From Monarcha castaneiventris obscurior (lineage: Eukaryota > Chordata > Aves > Passeriformes > Monarchidae): 64,000 bases of DNA. Both the position numbers and the translations under genes were made by a program. Location: the NCBI GenBank assembly GCA_026261815.1, contig JAMPIT010000894.1:54736147-54800146 (forward strand). The letters are read 5' to 3'. Position 1 is the first letter of the stretch, and each line of letters opens with the position of its first letter. The notes below the pieces were generated by a model. That model had not been told where the DNA came from, did no database searches, and saw nothing but the letters and a program-made list of their open reading frames with translations. Below are positions 48,960-63,150 of this stretch, in pieces.

Positions 48960-51900
48960 GAGTAAAAGGAGAATGTGTAAATGCATTCAGACGTGTAGTG
49001 AGGCTTTTAAGTATAATTGTTATCGCTGCAAATCTCTGCGTGGTTGGCAGCTGGGCTGCCCTGCAAGTGCAGCGTCCCTGTAATTGAGGTCTGCACACTC
49101 TGCTGCTTCCTCAGAGCCTGCCCCTGGCAGGCAGTGTCCCTGTATCCCTACCAAGGACCCAGGGCAGGGATATTCAGGAGTAAAGACAAGCCAGAGAGTT
49201 TCTGCAGCTCCCTTTCTGAGAGGCTTAAGGATGCCCAAGCTCATTACGTTAGGCTATGGCTCGAGGTTAAGTAACTTTTCAGTAATTAGTGCATAAACAC
49301 AGGGCTACAGTTTCATCCTGGGCTCTGCCCCTTTTGAATCCCTGTGTAACACTAGGAAAGGGAAGCTCTCTGCTGAATGGGCACAGCACCCAGCTCTCAT
49401 TCACATCGGTGCTGCTCTGGAGAGGGGAAGGAGATGAGGGGAAGGCTCCCTCAGTTTTTGTCAGTATTTTACCCAATAACTTCATTTTGCTGGTCCTCGG
49501 TGTTCCCTTGTTCTCTGCTTCGATCGGGTTTTCACTATTTATTTGGATTGGTTTGCCTTTTGGATAATGTTTGTGCTCTGGTGCCAGTTTTGAAAGCAGC
49601 AATACTGATTTTGACAGTGGAATATTTGGGGCTTTATTTATGTAACTCAAGCAATTGCTGCCTGTGGTGGTTAGTGCTGTAAATCCCAGAGGTGGGTAAA
49701 TTTCATGAAGGGAAGCGTTCCTGGTGCGCTGTAGTGACTACTGATGGTGGAATCTAAGCTGAGAATTTTTAAGTTTTTCTAGATTTGAACCTTTAGCCTT
49801 CAGGTTGTTCTGCCTGCCCTCTGGTAAATTGTTTCCTTCAATTCTGGACATTGTATTCTTGCTCTGAGAGTTCTTTAATTTCACATTCCCAGAAAATTTG
49901 TGTTTTAGTTTGGATCAGCTGCAGGAAGAGGGGGGTAAAGTGTGGAGTGAGAGCAAGAATCATTTGGTAGGCACAGCTGTGAAACAGAAATAAATCAAGG
50001 TGGCAGAAAGGTGAGTTAGACGGGGGAAGAAAATTGAAGAGTTTGTTACTGTAAATCCACATGGTTAGGAAATCCAACCATCAAATTGCAGCTGCAGTGT
50101 CAGAAAATTTGAATTACATTCCATTTTAAGAAGAAAAGTGTATTAATAAAACTGTGTGCAATACATCTTTCATGCACAGCAGAAATAAACCCACTTTTGA
50201 GCTCTGACTACAAATGTATTCATTGTAAAAGTAACACTCTTGTTGATCTAAAATCTCATATACTTATCTGCTGTCATATCTATCTGTGGTGCAGTGACAT
50301 CGAGCCAGGAAATGCTGTTCAAAAAATAATTCACATGTGAAAAATAAGTCCTTGGCTCTAAGTCATAATGTTTCTCTACCAAGAGCCAAGCTTGCTTCTA
50401 CTGTAATGTTCATCAGCATATTTTTAATGCTTTCAAATAAAATTTTAAAAATGTCATTTGAGGAAACCAACAGCTATTCTGAGGAAGAAAGCCAAAATAC
50501 TTTCTTTTCTCTGGGTCATTTGCTGGCTCATTCCCTTTCTGGGTCATTCTTTTTTGCCTGGGTCACTCTCTCCTTCTTATTTGTATTCATTTAATATTAA
50601 TAATAGCAAAAATAGTTAAGTGAAATAGATTTGCCTAGGATTCCCAAGGATTTAACTAGCAGTAAGGCTTGAGGGTACTGGATCACAACTTGACTGAGCT
50701 GCCCAGGGAAGAGGATGTGATAAATGGTAAAGCACAGGAAGGTTTAAAGAACCATACAGCAAATGAATGGCTAAGCAGGAGAAAAACCAAGGGCACTCTA
50801 ATGCTTTTCTTAAAGTGTTAGATTCACTAGAAACGACACTGAATAATTCAGGATTGATAGTCAGATCTGCCATTCTGACATTTGCTTACCCTGCAAGTCC
50901 AGAAATTGTTCTAGCTCAAAGAAAGGTCTGCCCTGCAAGGACTGAAAAGCCTGCAGCCTGAAATGTAAAAAGGAAAAAAAGTGCAGTGTTTTAATGGTGT
51001 TTTGTGGTGGTGAATTAAATTGTGAAATTTGAAGTCTCAGCTGTCAACATGAAGCCACCCTTAGCCTCTAATTCAAAACATACTGGAGAAGCCATGCTAC
51101 AGGTGCTCAGTTTTTACTACAATAAAAACATCCATTGACTTAAAGGAGCACTTGTGTGCAGACTTTATGAAAAACAGAGGCAATTTTGAAGAGCTAATGT
51201 GATTTAACATAATTTAAATGTATAAATAATTGAGTCTGTTTGTCTTTTTCTGAGCTTCACTAAATATTTTGAATAGAACTGTGCACATGCAAGAGCATTA
51301 ACTGTTGTTCCTAAACAGATTTTGATAATGTGTAACCTTCAGATACTAAGTAAAACTCTGTTAGAGGCACTGTATTTATACCAGAAATTCCAACTATTGG
51401 CTAGTTTAGCAAGGTATTTTTGACCACTGTGGGCAGAGACACTTTTCTTCTGTCATTTGAAAACATTATTGGCATTTTGTTGTATATTCTCCTCCCTGGG
51501 GAATCTGAAGAATTTAACGTATTTTCATATCACCACAGAACTACCTCATTGGAGAGGCTCCTCTCTGCACGGATTTCTGCTGGTGCTCACCTTCTGCCCC
51601 CTCTTGCACAGGCAGCAGGGACAGATGTCAGTGCCAGGCAGAGGGAGTGAGCAGGGAGCAGTGAGAGCCCCCAGCACAGACCTCCGTGTGGAGCTGGAGG
51701 AGTCCAACACCCCCTTTCCAAGGCACAGCTCCACCAGGAGGGTGGCTCAGTAGGGGAAAATGGCCAGGGTCTGCTGAGCTTGGGCAGATCCAGGGCAGGT
51801 GATGGTCTCTGCCTCTCCAAAGGCATCACACCCTTGTGGGACAGCTCCTGAGAGGGGCCTGGGGCTGCAGGCAGAGCTGGAAACCAGCAGCGAGGTCTTA

Positions 51901-54900
51901 GACAGGTTCTTGAGGCAGGTGATGATTGCCCATGAAAATGTGAATGGTGAGCACAGGGGAGGAAGGGCTGCTGTGGCAGAAATGAGTGTGCTGGGAAATC
52001 GCTATTTTTATTAAATTCAAGATTTTTAAAGTCCAGGAGAATTATCAGGATTAGTTCCTAGGCTTGTGCTTTTTGTTTGAGTTTTTAGATGTTTTATTTT
52101 CTGCTGGCTGAACCCAGCCATCTCTTCTTTAGCTCTGCCGGTGTCCAGTGAATTCACAATTCTAATGGTTGCCAGCAAAGTTATTTTTGTGGAAGATTGA
52201 CACCCCCTGAAGCAGGATTAAACTACAGTGAACAAGGAGTTGCAATAGATTGGAAATATAAGTCAGAGCTTAAGACAGAAATTGCTTCCTCAACAGGCAA
52301 TAACTACAAGAGAAGTGCAGAATAACTATATTATTCTGTGTATAAGAAGTGCATAACTATTATATTGAGTTTTGAAAATGCTACAGCCAGTCATTGCAGG
52401 TTTTACTTACGTTCAGCAATTAAAGATTGCCATGGTTTGGGATTGTTTCAGGATCTCAGCAGGAAAGTGTTTTCTACTACTCCCTTGCAGAAGAAGATGC
52501 AAGTTCTGCTGCATAAAACCATCCTTAACTCTCAGAGGAATCTTACAAGAGATGCAAGAAATAAATTTTCCATTATGGGCACAGTGCAAGCTATAGATCT
52601 GTCATTATCTATATGAAACAGTCCCATGGACATCAGAGAAGCCAGTGCATTCACCACCTGTGGGAGGACAGGTGTTGGAGGCAAGAGTGAGATGGAAGGA
52701 AGAAGTTGCAGTGTAGAAGGGCTGTATTGGTAATGCTCATTTCCTTGCAGAGAAGGCTTCCTTTGTAACAGACAGAGGAACAGCTCAGACTTAAAATTTA
52801 ATTTGGCGGGTAATTTGCCCATAACCCTACTGCTAGCAGTTGGAAGACAAAATGCGTTAAAATGTTTTTATTTGACGGCTATTGCACTTGCAACCAAAAC
52901 TGTTGCTTTGATTTTTCTGTACACACAAAAAGCCAAGGTGGGGTTTCCAGTGCTGGCGTGTGAAGAAGACTGTAGACATGTTGTGACTAGTTGACATGGA
53001 CCCCAAGTCCCAGGTGATCTCACACGCTGGTTTCTGAAACCTCTTTCTGTTTAGAGTTGGTGAGAACCAGGGACAAAATTGGGATTAAATCCCAGCCTTT
53101 CTGAGGGCCGTGGCACTGTGATTTCACCCCTTCAGTTTTGGAGCTATTTTTTGTCTGTGTCCTATCACCAGAAAACCATGGCCTTTCCCAAAGTGAGCCT
53201 CCCAGTATTATCACTCCTCTGTTTCCAGGCTCCTCCGGGGCTGATAGGCAGGGCCTTTTTGCAGCCAAAACAATTGCTAATGGAGATGTGAGGAGCTTCA
53301 TTAAACTTGGAGTGATTATTCATATGTATAAAATGGCTCTGTTGTCAGAATCAGAGCCCGGGGCTGTAGCTCAAGTAGTAACACCAAAGCAGAATAAAAT
53401 TATTTTCTCCTGGTTTTGCCTGATTCAAAACCTGCACATTCAGGTGAGCATGAGACATTCACAACCTCTGTAGCAGCTTTAGAGGGATAGATCTCACAGA
53501 GACTGTTTGGTAGAGTTTCTAAACCTGTAAAATGAATTTCAGCAGCAATTTAGCTCTTCCAGCAAATGTTTGAGAAAGTCTGTGTGTGTGTGTTTGCACT
53601 TACACAAAGGAGTGTTTGTGTAGCATCTGCACAGCAGAGAACAAGTGGGCTTGAGGGATGAAAGGTGCCAGCACTGGATTCCAGGGGTGGCTTTGGTCAA
53701 TTGGATGTTGCAGTTTGTCCAGAATTTGCTTTTCTCCTGCTTCGCAAAAGAAGGGACCTTCTTCAGCCTGGAATAGGGAAAGGGTTAATCACGTGGCTGT
53801 TTCTTGTTTAAACAAATGCACCTGAGTAAATGAATGAACCTTTTACTTTACTGTGCTTTTTTTGTACCTGTTTAACAGAATACTTAAATCATTATATATA
53901 ATGTTTTTTATATAGGCGAAAGTTTTATGTTACATATGAACCAGTCAGATGTTGGACCACCCTTCAAATAGCATTGGTTTTCCCTTTCCTGACTGAACTT
54001 ACATAAAGCTGTTCAAGCAGGTGGTTTTCTGTCCCTTTCCCCACCTCACTCAGAGCTGTTAGAGTGAACACTCTTGTTTTTGCAGCCATTGTGGAAAAAA
54101 ACCTTTCATCCTGAAAACAAGTAATTATTAAAAAAAAAAAAGAAAAAGAAAAGAAAAAAAATGTAATGCTGGAGTACAAAACCAGTTAGTCATATGCCAG
54201 AAATAGAATAAGAGAGCTATGAATGTGAAGGATTCCATCTGGTTTTGCAAATGTCTGTGTGACATGGGAACTCCAATAAAACTAGGGAGGCTCAGGGAGT
54301 CGGGGGGAAAATTGGGTTTCAGAGCTACATCTAGACAGAACAACTTGCTGCCAAGTCCATCATTTGTGTGAGCCATGGATCATATGTGGTCCCAACAGGA
54401 AGCTCGTAACACACCAGAGATCAAGGTTGTACCTCATTTTGGTATTTATAACACTTGGTAGGTGGTATTAATAGTTCCAGTTTGGCCTTTGGGGTACAAA
54501 ATGAAAATAATTGCTCAGTGATGCTGTGGGAAGGCAGTTATAGCAAACTACAAAGAAGAGATCATCTGTTTACCCACGTGAAAGCCACTGAGTGCATTTG
54601 CATTGCTCACATACTCCCAGGTAGATGGGACAGATGGGAAAAGCACCAGTAGATGCAGAAGATGGATAGCTCCAAGGGTGTTGAGTGTGTCTGTGCCTGG
54701 ATCCAGGTGTGGATCCCAAAGCTGTGGGTATGGAGAGGCAGGGAGAGGTGAACAGCACTGGAGCTGAAGGAGGGCCAGTGACTCTTTTCTTTGGGCTTTT
54801 ATGCTGTAACTGGTAATTTGTGGAGTCACTGGGAAGGAGCAGAGCCTCTGTGCACACTGAATCCCTGCCTCAGCCTCCACAGCGTGACTGAACTTAAAGC

Positions 54901-57900
54901 ATTCAAGGAACAGAGTTACTGCATGTGAGCAAGAACTGTACCTATTTGGCTGTCCCATTTCCCAGTCTTACACATCAAAAAACCTTATTGTCCTGACAGG
55001 TACACACACTAGTTTTTAGGTTCTGTTAACATGTGTTGGCAGCAGGATGGATTCTAGCACCCTGCCAAACACACGCTCCATGAACATGCCCCAAGCAGAG
55101 CAGTGGCTGCAGACCTTGCCCTGAGGGACCTTCTGTGACCTCTCCCTACTTCCCTTGGGACTGGGAAGTGTTTCTTACAGACGATTTTTCAGTGCCAAAG
55201 AAGAGTCCTTGGGCCAGCCCACGCCGTTTTGCGTGCTCTGGGAGCAGAGCCCCCTGCCCCAAATGGGCAGACCCACCTCGGTCACAGACCGTTCTTCTCA
55301 AAGCTGAGTAACTGGCGAGTGAGTGAAATATTAATAATCCCCACTGCACAGTCTAGCAGCTTTTGCCATGGAAAAGTCCTAGCTGGAGCACAGCTGGGCT
55401 GAGCACACCACGGCGTTGCACTGGCAGTGGGTGTTACCCATCCGTGTTGGGTGACAGGAGGTGCATGGTCAGCACATGAGTTCTTGCACAGAGAATGGCT
55501 TCTCCTTCTGAGGGCAGTAAATATTTTATCCTTTCCTTTGCTTCGTGTTGGCAATTAGCAAACCAAGCCAGACATGGTGCTGCTCGCTGTTCCTCATTCC
55601 ACTGAGTGCCAAGTCATATTTAGAATAATCTTTGTTGGTTGCCACCACAATGCAGTGTTGGAGCTGGGTTAAATCCCAGGAACACCCTTATAATTGAAAG
55701 CAGCTGGGTGTAAATGAGCACTAGCACCTAGGATGAGTGTGGCTGCTTCGGTATCACATGGGGGAGGAATTGTATCTGGAGCAGCTGTGACTGTAATGAG
55801 ATAGGGATTCACCAGGGGTATGTTGGGATTCACCTACCCAGTGATAACTTGGTAATCAGCACAGACCATGGGCCACGAGTGATGTGCAGCACTTTGGCAC
55901 GCTGGATTGCTGGTCACTAGCCTGATAACACACGGTTTGAAGCTGGAGCTGCCTGCAGAAGGCATCCTGGTGAGCCAGCACAAAGCCTCCCGAGCCGTGA
56001 GTGTGGTGTAGGCACAGTCAGAATTCAGTCATTTCCCCACTGAGAAGGAGAACCATTTTATTAATGGTATGAAATTAAAACTAATGGACAAGAAAACTGG
56101 GTTGGAGCTAATGACTCAACATCCTTACAACAATAATTGTATCTATCAACAAAAGCAGCCTTTGGAAAAGTAAATAAATGAAGCTCTCAGAGTGGTACCA
56201 AATAGACTTTTCACTTGCATAAAGAGTGCAGAGATGAAAGCTGTTTCCAAAGGGAAGAATTCCCATGTATTAGCATCAACCCACTCTTTGCTGAGTAATC
56301 TGTTTCTATAAGCAAAAAAAAAAAAGAGCAATTCAAGGAGAATGCATTGTTTCTCTTTATAAATACTTCATATAATCCTAATTTCACATTTAGGCCTATA
56401 TGCTGCCTACTCTTGCTGATCTAAGTCACCCTTTGTTCAGGAAGTTTCCTTACAGTTTGTGAAAATACATGTGTAAATCTTCTCAGATGAGCAGGCTGCC
56501 GAGTTCTGTTGGAAGAAAACCATCACTTTACTGCTGTTAAGTTACATTTTTTTTGTATTTTACACACTGGCATGGCACTGCCTTCCTACGACTTTTGTGA
56601 GTACCCTGAGTGTGGCAGTTGAGGAGAAGGAAATGCATCCAAATTCACTGCATAATGCACTCACCTCAGGAAAAAACATCATGTGCTTTTCACAGGTGCT
56701 CTGTGGCTGTAGTTGGACTGATCATGTTATTCCTGCACAGATCCCAAAGACAAATCTGAAACAGGTAGTCGGCAGTTAATAAATAGCTTGAATCCCAAGC
56801 AAGAAATGGTAGGTTCAGTCTTAGGATAACAAAGCTAGTTTATATGAATGGTAGGAAGTACATGGAAGCACCACTGCATGCAACCATTTGATCACCAGAA
56901 AAGCACAGCATCAGAATTTCTTCCTGAAGTGTTCTCGCAGTCAGAGAAAACCTTTTTTTCATTTCAATGGCAAATGCGAATGGCTGAATTAGTCTGACTG
57001 AGTTTTAAAGGAATACTTTATCCTAGAAATGGGCTGCTTCTCTCCTGTGCTCTTTCTTCTTCGAGGGAATAATTGCTGATAAGTAGAACTTGTAACAAAA
57101 ATACAATATAAAGTAATTTTAATCTAATGATTTCACCATTGGATGCTCTCTAAATTATTTACATTTTTATTCTCTGTACTGTGCTATATCCATTCCTCAT
57201 AAAAAGAAATTATATGCAAAGTGGCTTGAATAAATACAGTGTTTTCCTGAAAGTAATGCCATTTGAACACCTCAGAGAGTCAGAAAAATCCATACAGTTA
57301 CACATCACAGCTACAAAATCCACTATGAATTTGTTTGTAAATAAAGAAGTAATTTCTTTGCATGCTTGACTTGCATAAACACTGGAAAGATACTTTTCAC
57401 TGGCAAAGTAGAAAGATAAAATCCTAGAGAAATTCAAGCTTCCCACCAATTCCCTATTCACTTTAATCAGTGCAGAAAGAGCTTGAGAAACCTGAGATAG
57501 GGAGAGTCAGGCAGCTCAGCAGGTGTCTGGTAGAATGGGATGTCTGAGGATGAGGCAGCCTCATTTCCCACAACTCCCATGGACAGCACCAGAAGGAGAT
57601 GGAGCCTTTTGCTCCCCAGCCTGCTGGTTTGGTGTTGCTTCCCACCCTGGCTGCCCTGAAAAGCTGCCTCCCAGGTGGCTGCAGCCCGTGGTGCTCCTGC
57701 AGCAGTGTCCAGCAGCTGTGCAGGGCGGAGGAGCTCCACAGGCATCCGCAGGAGGAAGCCTGGTTGTGCCTGGATTTCTGTCCTGCACCTGCCAAAGCTG
57801 TCTGGTCACTGCGACATCTGGGAGGTCACTCAGGCAGCTGGATTCCCCCAGGCCTAGCCAAGGATGTGCTCCCACTGCAGGCTTCCTTCTTGTGGGGGTT

Positions 57901-58179
57901 TTTGCTGCTCAGTCTCATGGCATCATCGAGGTCATGGCTCTATCCCACAGAGTGCTGAGCTGGTTCCTGAGAAATGCTTGTGTCACCTGCTTGGAACAAT
58001 CTCTGTGCCCCAGCAGTTCCCCAGCGCCCCTGGAAGCTGAGTACCTCTGTTGGTGGGGTCAGAATGATCCTCCAAATGCCCAGCCTGTGGTTTTCTTGCT
58101 GCAACTCAAGTTCTTTGCTTCATATCTTATTCCCTCTAGAAATGGCCAAGAGCTGCTTCTCTGCTTTGCTCTTACCTTT
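48960..58179. other. Intron, no recognised gene
   Basis: About 9 kb of mixed composition. It includes a short (TG)n at 53581-53592 and an A-rich run at 54129-54160. A 243-codon frame at 57523-58254 begins at GTG, shows no domain and runs into the CR1-like relic below, so it is not called. Confidence 0.5.
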
Positions 58180-58310
58180 TCCTTATTTGAAAGCAGTTAT
58201 CTTCTCACATCAGTCTTCTCTAAATTTAAACAAACCCAATTCCTTTCCTGGTAGGTCATGTTTTCTAGATCTGATAACTTTTCTTCCTCTGGATTCTCTC
58301 CAGGGCTTTG
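58180..58310 (-). mobile_element. Ancient CR1/L3-type LINE relic
   Basis: Read on the + strand: TTATTTGAAAGCAGTTATCT, CAGTCTTCTCTAAA, AAACAAACCCAATTCCTTTC, GTAGGTCATGTTTTCTAGA and CTCTGGATTCTCTCCAG. These blocks are collinear with the reverse complement of the C-terminal reverse transcriptase region of old CR1/L3 elements, the antisense of the 'ENMTYEERLKELGLF' region. A few codons are deleted between CCCAATTC and CTTTCC. It is much older than the CR1 at 1760-2667 and in the opposite orientation. Confidence 0.65.
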
Positions 58311-61300
58311 GCGCTCCAGCTGTGGATTTGCACTGCTGAACAAAGCAGAAGGAAAATCCCATGGGCCTGCAACTTTTCAAGCCTTCAGAGAAAATCTGCC
58401 ATCTGCAAATTTAGAATTAGTTGGTTTGCACTCATCTGCTCATTACCATCTTGATGTTTATAAAAAGCTTGTTGGATTCCTCATGCCATTGTTTTTACAT
58501 AACTGAGGCTAAGATGAGGTTGTTCATGAACTAAAAATATAATGTATTCTTAAAAGTGTAATTTACCCCTTCAGCACTCAAAATTTCTACCTCAAGAATT
58601 AAGATCTTTTCTGAAAGACATGTTTTAGAAAAACTGATCAGGCTGTAGGAATGATTTGGTAGCTCTCTGCAGCTAGTCACAGCAAGAAGGTCACTGTGGA
58701 TAATAACATTGATGCTCAGTCTCAGAAATACCTGCACTTGATCCCCTTTGAGCAGACACAGTTTAGAAGACTTGGGAGGCATAATGGCTGTTTTCCTCAG
58801 ACAGCTGTCAGGATCAAGGCATGTTTTCAGTCATTCTCGTGTTCCTGCACCAATATCTGCAGAGCATTAATCCTTTTCTAGGGGTTATTTGATAGCACAG
58901 AGAAGGCACCATTCGGCACCTGTACACTGACAGTCAAGAAAGTAAATTAATTTAAAAAAAGAGAAAATGGTTTAAACTTTTGGAAGACGTAAAATAAGAT
59001 CCAGCTCTAATGTCTTTTGAAAGACAGCATTTCCATGTTACTTCATTGTGCAAATATTGAAGGCCATGAAACATATCAAGGCCATAAATCTGCACTTGTC
59101 CTACGCTGCTGTGAGGAGCCATTAATCTCAGTTGTTGGTCTGTGAGCAGCAGCTTTCTGGGCAAGTCCAGGTTTGCATTGCTCATAAAGTGAAAGGCACA
59201 AGAGAATGTTTTGTGTAAGTAAGGAAACCATTCCCTTGATAAGAAGTTGCAGGCTATCATTTGGTTATAGTTAAACACATTGGTTTGATCGGCTCTGACA
59301 ACAGCTAGCCTTGTTTCTCTGAGATTTTAAAAGTAACTTTTCAAGTTACTGGAGTGAGTGAACATGATGACAGTAAGTCGTATCTTGCAGCTCACCAAGC
59401 TACAAGAATGAGTGGCCTGGCTATAAAACATGTTTCTAAAACCCTCTGTTGCCCCTAATGGTTTCTCTGTTCCTAAGCGTGACATTGTGATGTTTGACGG
59501 GGGGAGCATACCTCCATCACGCCGAGAAAAACTGTCTTAATAACTGCATGAGGAAAACAGATATATTTAGAACTGACTTAACTGCAGCGAGTAGAAAGCA
59601 ACTGCAAGACAGATGCATTTGGTTTGCAGCTAAAAGAGTTTTATGCACAGGGGAAGCTGTCTCGAAATGTGTAAGGCTGGTGTTAAAAGGAAAGCTCTGA
59701 AGAGAGACCTCCTAAACTGTAGCAGTGTGCTTTAAGCTGTCTTAGAAAGTACAAAGAGGTGAGCCAAAATCTTTTGAGTTTGGGGGGTTTTTTTGTTGCT
59801 CAATTTTTTTGTGGGCTTTGGGGCTTTTTTTTTTTTTTGTTGGTCAGTTGTTTGGTTTTCTAGGTAATGTTGATGTGTTTTAGTTTTGTTAAAAAAAAAG
59901 TGCAAGTAGGAAATTGGTTCTCTGAAAGTTAACATGATAACAAGCACATACAGAACTCTTCAACTTGATCTGTCATGTGTACAAGCTCTGATTTTGGGCA
60001 GGGGAGGTGGGGCTAATTGCCCCCAGGAGCTTAGCTCTTCCTCTGCTGAAAGGTGGCATTGCAAGATTTGGAGTTTGCTAACATAAAGAAGGCTCACCTT
60101 TTAAATTTTTTTATAAATCTAAATCAGATTGTAAATGCACATTTTTTACATGAGATTTATAGCTCATTAGAAATGTACAAAAAAAGCTCATCTGTTGACA
60201 GCTTGTATTATTTTTGATAATCGTGTTGAACTCCAGCATAACAGGTCTGAAATTTTTCATCACAGTTGAATCCTTAGAATTCAAGCTAAGGAGGAGGTGG
60301 AATTGCCTTTTGATACATAGTGCTGAGCTGGAAATGATTAACTGAGTTAGCTCATTTTTTTCCTGAAATAAGAGGGAGCCATTTAGCAGTTGTAATACAA
60401 GGTTTGTTCCTCCTTGGCCCTCTGGCTTGATCTGCAGTGTCAGCATTCACCAAAATGGAAATAACCTTTAATATGAGAGGTTTTCTTCCAGCAGGCTGTT
60501 CCACGCCCCTATTGTACAGATGTTCTGCAAGAAACACTTGGTTATCTTACATTTTAGAGGCTGGATTAGTAGCTGTGAGTGCCTCAAGATGATATCCAAG
60601 TAGGTAAAAAGGAATGGGAAGGGAGATAGCACATTAGTGAAAATTCACCAGTAAACACAATGCAAGATATAACATGACTATCAAGTAACATTAATTACTT
60701 TAGAGCCTCACTGTGTTCCTTGTGCATTTTAATTATTATTTCAGTATAATGTAATAACAAGGGCTGGTTTATAGGATGATAATAGGACTTGAGGCTATGA
60801 CTGTGGCAGATTTTGTAAGCAGAGGGTGGTTGAGCTGAGCAGAAGCTGCCCGTGGCTGTGCTGTGCCCTGCAAGCCATTGGGCCTGGGCTCAGGGAGGGG
60901 AAGGATTTCCTCCCGTAGTCACCTTTGGAAAACAGAGCCAGTGATGTGTCCCACTCCGTGCTGTCTTCTGGTGAAATACTCATTGTGGTTCGATCATGTG
61001 AGGCCGATAAACCCTCCAGCAGCCATTTTCCCCTGCACTGTTGCAATAAAACTGACTCCTCCCCCTAATTATCCCCATCAACATTCAATTACCTCTCATT
61101 TACCAAAAACTCTCCCTCTGTGTGAAGGCTTAAGTGGACATGAATGTTTTTGTCAGTAGTTTCCCAGTATCACTGTGGTTATGCTTTGGCTGAATCTTGC
61201 ATACAAGATTTAACTCTTCCAGAGGTTGAATCAACCCTTCAGCCTTCTGAGGGTTATGAAGGATGGGGTTTCACTATTTTACCAAGGTTTGCATCTCCCT

Positions 61301-63150
61301 TTGTGTGATGACAACTTTAAAAATTTTGTGCGTTTTGGATTTCCCAGACAATGAGTGGTGCATTTGGCCAGAGTTCTCACCCACTTACACGTGTGTGGTT
61401 CCCTGTGAATCCATCTGCTCCCTAATTATCAGTTATTAAAAGGCGTTTGAGGCAGTGATTAGCCTGCCTATGACGGGTGGGGAGGCACTAACATTTTCGT
61501 AAGCTGTGCTGAAATGTTCAAACCAATGCAAAGTCAAGAAATGCCTCTCTATAGAAACAGATGGGCAAGCAAGGAAAACCGGGCTCATGGGAGCCTATTT
61601 TGCACGTACTGATCCCTCTGAGCTCCTGTTAGGGCCTGGAGAAGTGGAAATACCTTGTACTTTGGGTGTCAAACTGGTAATGTTGGTTTGTGAGACTGAG
61701 CCTGCTCCCAGTTTCCCCAGCTGCAGCTCTGTTTTTTGCAAGCACCGTGGCCTCCGAGGGACCGGACTGTCAGGTTTTGGTTATCTCTAGCAGTTGGTTG
61801 GCTGGGGAGTTCGGGTGAGGGCTGCTGTAAATATTTCCTCTTTCAGGGAGTTCTCCAGCCCAAAGGTGTTCTCTCAGAGGTGTCATGGCCTTCCATGCAC
61901 ACCCTCCCCTTCTTTCTCCGTGGGGTGAATGCTGTTCTGCTGCTTTTCCCTTGTTTTATGACGTCCTGAGACCCCAGTGAGAGGCGTATCAGCAGGAGGC
62001 TTGAGGTGTGCAAGGGGAAGCCCCTCTCTTCTGCCCCAGCAGAATAAAATTGTTATAGTTTAGGGGTTTTGAGTGTTGAGCCAGGAAACTGGATTTTTAA
62101 CTGTGTTTGCAGCTCATGCGTGCATGTTTGAACACTCCTATCCACTTAGATCAGTCAGAGTCACCAAACTTCTTCTTTTTTCAAAATAAAACTGCATTAT
62201 GCCTAGACATGTTGAGCCAAATCTGTTCCTGGTGTTATTTCACTGACTTCCCGAAGAATTACACCAGAGGTGAACGTGGTCTGGTATAGCAGCTTTTTTG
62301 CCTGGAGCAAGTCTTTATAGCAGAGTTGTATTTCTCTCAAAAATATAAAAGGAACACTGACAGATCTGCAGCTCTGCTGGTGTGAGCAGGTGCAGCTATA
62401 TTAAATTATTTCTTATTAAATTGATTCAGCAACTTGAAGCTTGTAATTTTTGTTCTGCTATGGTTCTGTGACAGAGACCTTTTAAATCAGGCAAAGCAGA
62501 TATCTTCTCTTGTAATTCCTTGCTCTAGTATTATCATTTTAAAGATTTCTTTTTGTATGTAGCTTGGATTCTGATTGTATTATTTATTTGGGTAAGATCT
62601 GAAAATTACAGCCTTTTCCAGTTAATTACATTGAGCTGTGGCATCACTGGTATAATTCCATTAAATCCACTGACATCCGGATGAATGTGAACAATAGTTT
62701 TTGCTTTTGTTTTTAGGTTCAAATGGTTTTAGGCTCTGGTGGTCACTGTGGCATAAATTGGTGTGTTTCCCTTCCAGGCAGTGGAAGTGCACTGATTTGC
62801 CCCTGCCTGAGGATCTGGCTTGTTATTTTAAGGGTGCCAGTCTTCAGCCAGATGAAATGTGGCTGGAGAGTTTTCCCCCACTTTGACTATTTGTGAAAAA
62901 TAATCTGATTCTCTATGTCCTCACATAATTGCACACAGAAGATGTGATAGAGTTCCCCTTCTGACAGCCCTATTGCTCCACCTCTGCTCATTTGAGGTAG
63001 AATGCTTCTTAATTTTTCACTTTTCCTGGGTGCATCCCGTGCTCATGTTACTGCTCAGCTGCTGTTAACTTAGCATCAGAAGTAGGCAGAAATGTTTGCC
63101 TGGAGTTCCACGCCTTTAATGCCTTTTGGGGTTGGTTGTTTGTGTTGCAG
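58311..63150. other. Intron upstream of the TEAD1 coding exon, no other gene
   Basis: AT-rich DNA with a G/T tract at 59776-59860. Open frames are short. The last 50 bp lead into the acceptor of the coding exon. Confidence 0.5.
59776..59860 (+). repeat. G/T low-complexity tract
   Basis: T runs of 6-14 separated by GGG, GTGGG and GGTC. Same class as the tracts at 15671-15740 and 16539-16590. Confidence 0.75.

Larger units (their letters stand above)
9731..63150 (+). other. TEAD1: Predicted TEAD1 5' intronic region (about 53 kb)
   Basis: Bounded by the GTAAGC donor at 9731-9736 and the TTGCAG acceptor at 63145-63150. A large first intron is consistent with the long mammalian TEAD1 gene, scaled to a compact genome. 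I saw no coding exon of any recognised gene inside it on either strand. It could be split by unrecognised non-coding exons. The islets at 40.57-41.34 kb and 43.44-43.88 kb are the best places to look for them. Confidence 0.6.

Noticed and set aside
53500..53545. 'CTAAACCTGTAAAATGAA' resembling a MIR core
   Set aside because: The match is limited to about 15 bases, and no other MIR block follows in order.
57523..58254. 243-codon open frame on the + strand
   Set aside because: It begins at GTG rather than ATG, has no recognised domain, overlaps open frames on the other strand, and its 3' part runs through an old antisense CR1-like relic. It looks like chance in locally GC-rich DNA.
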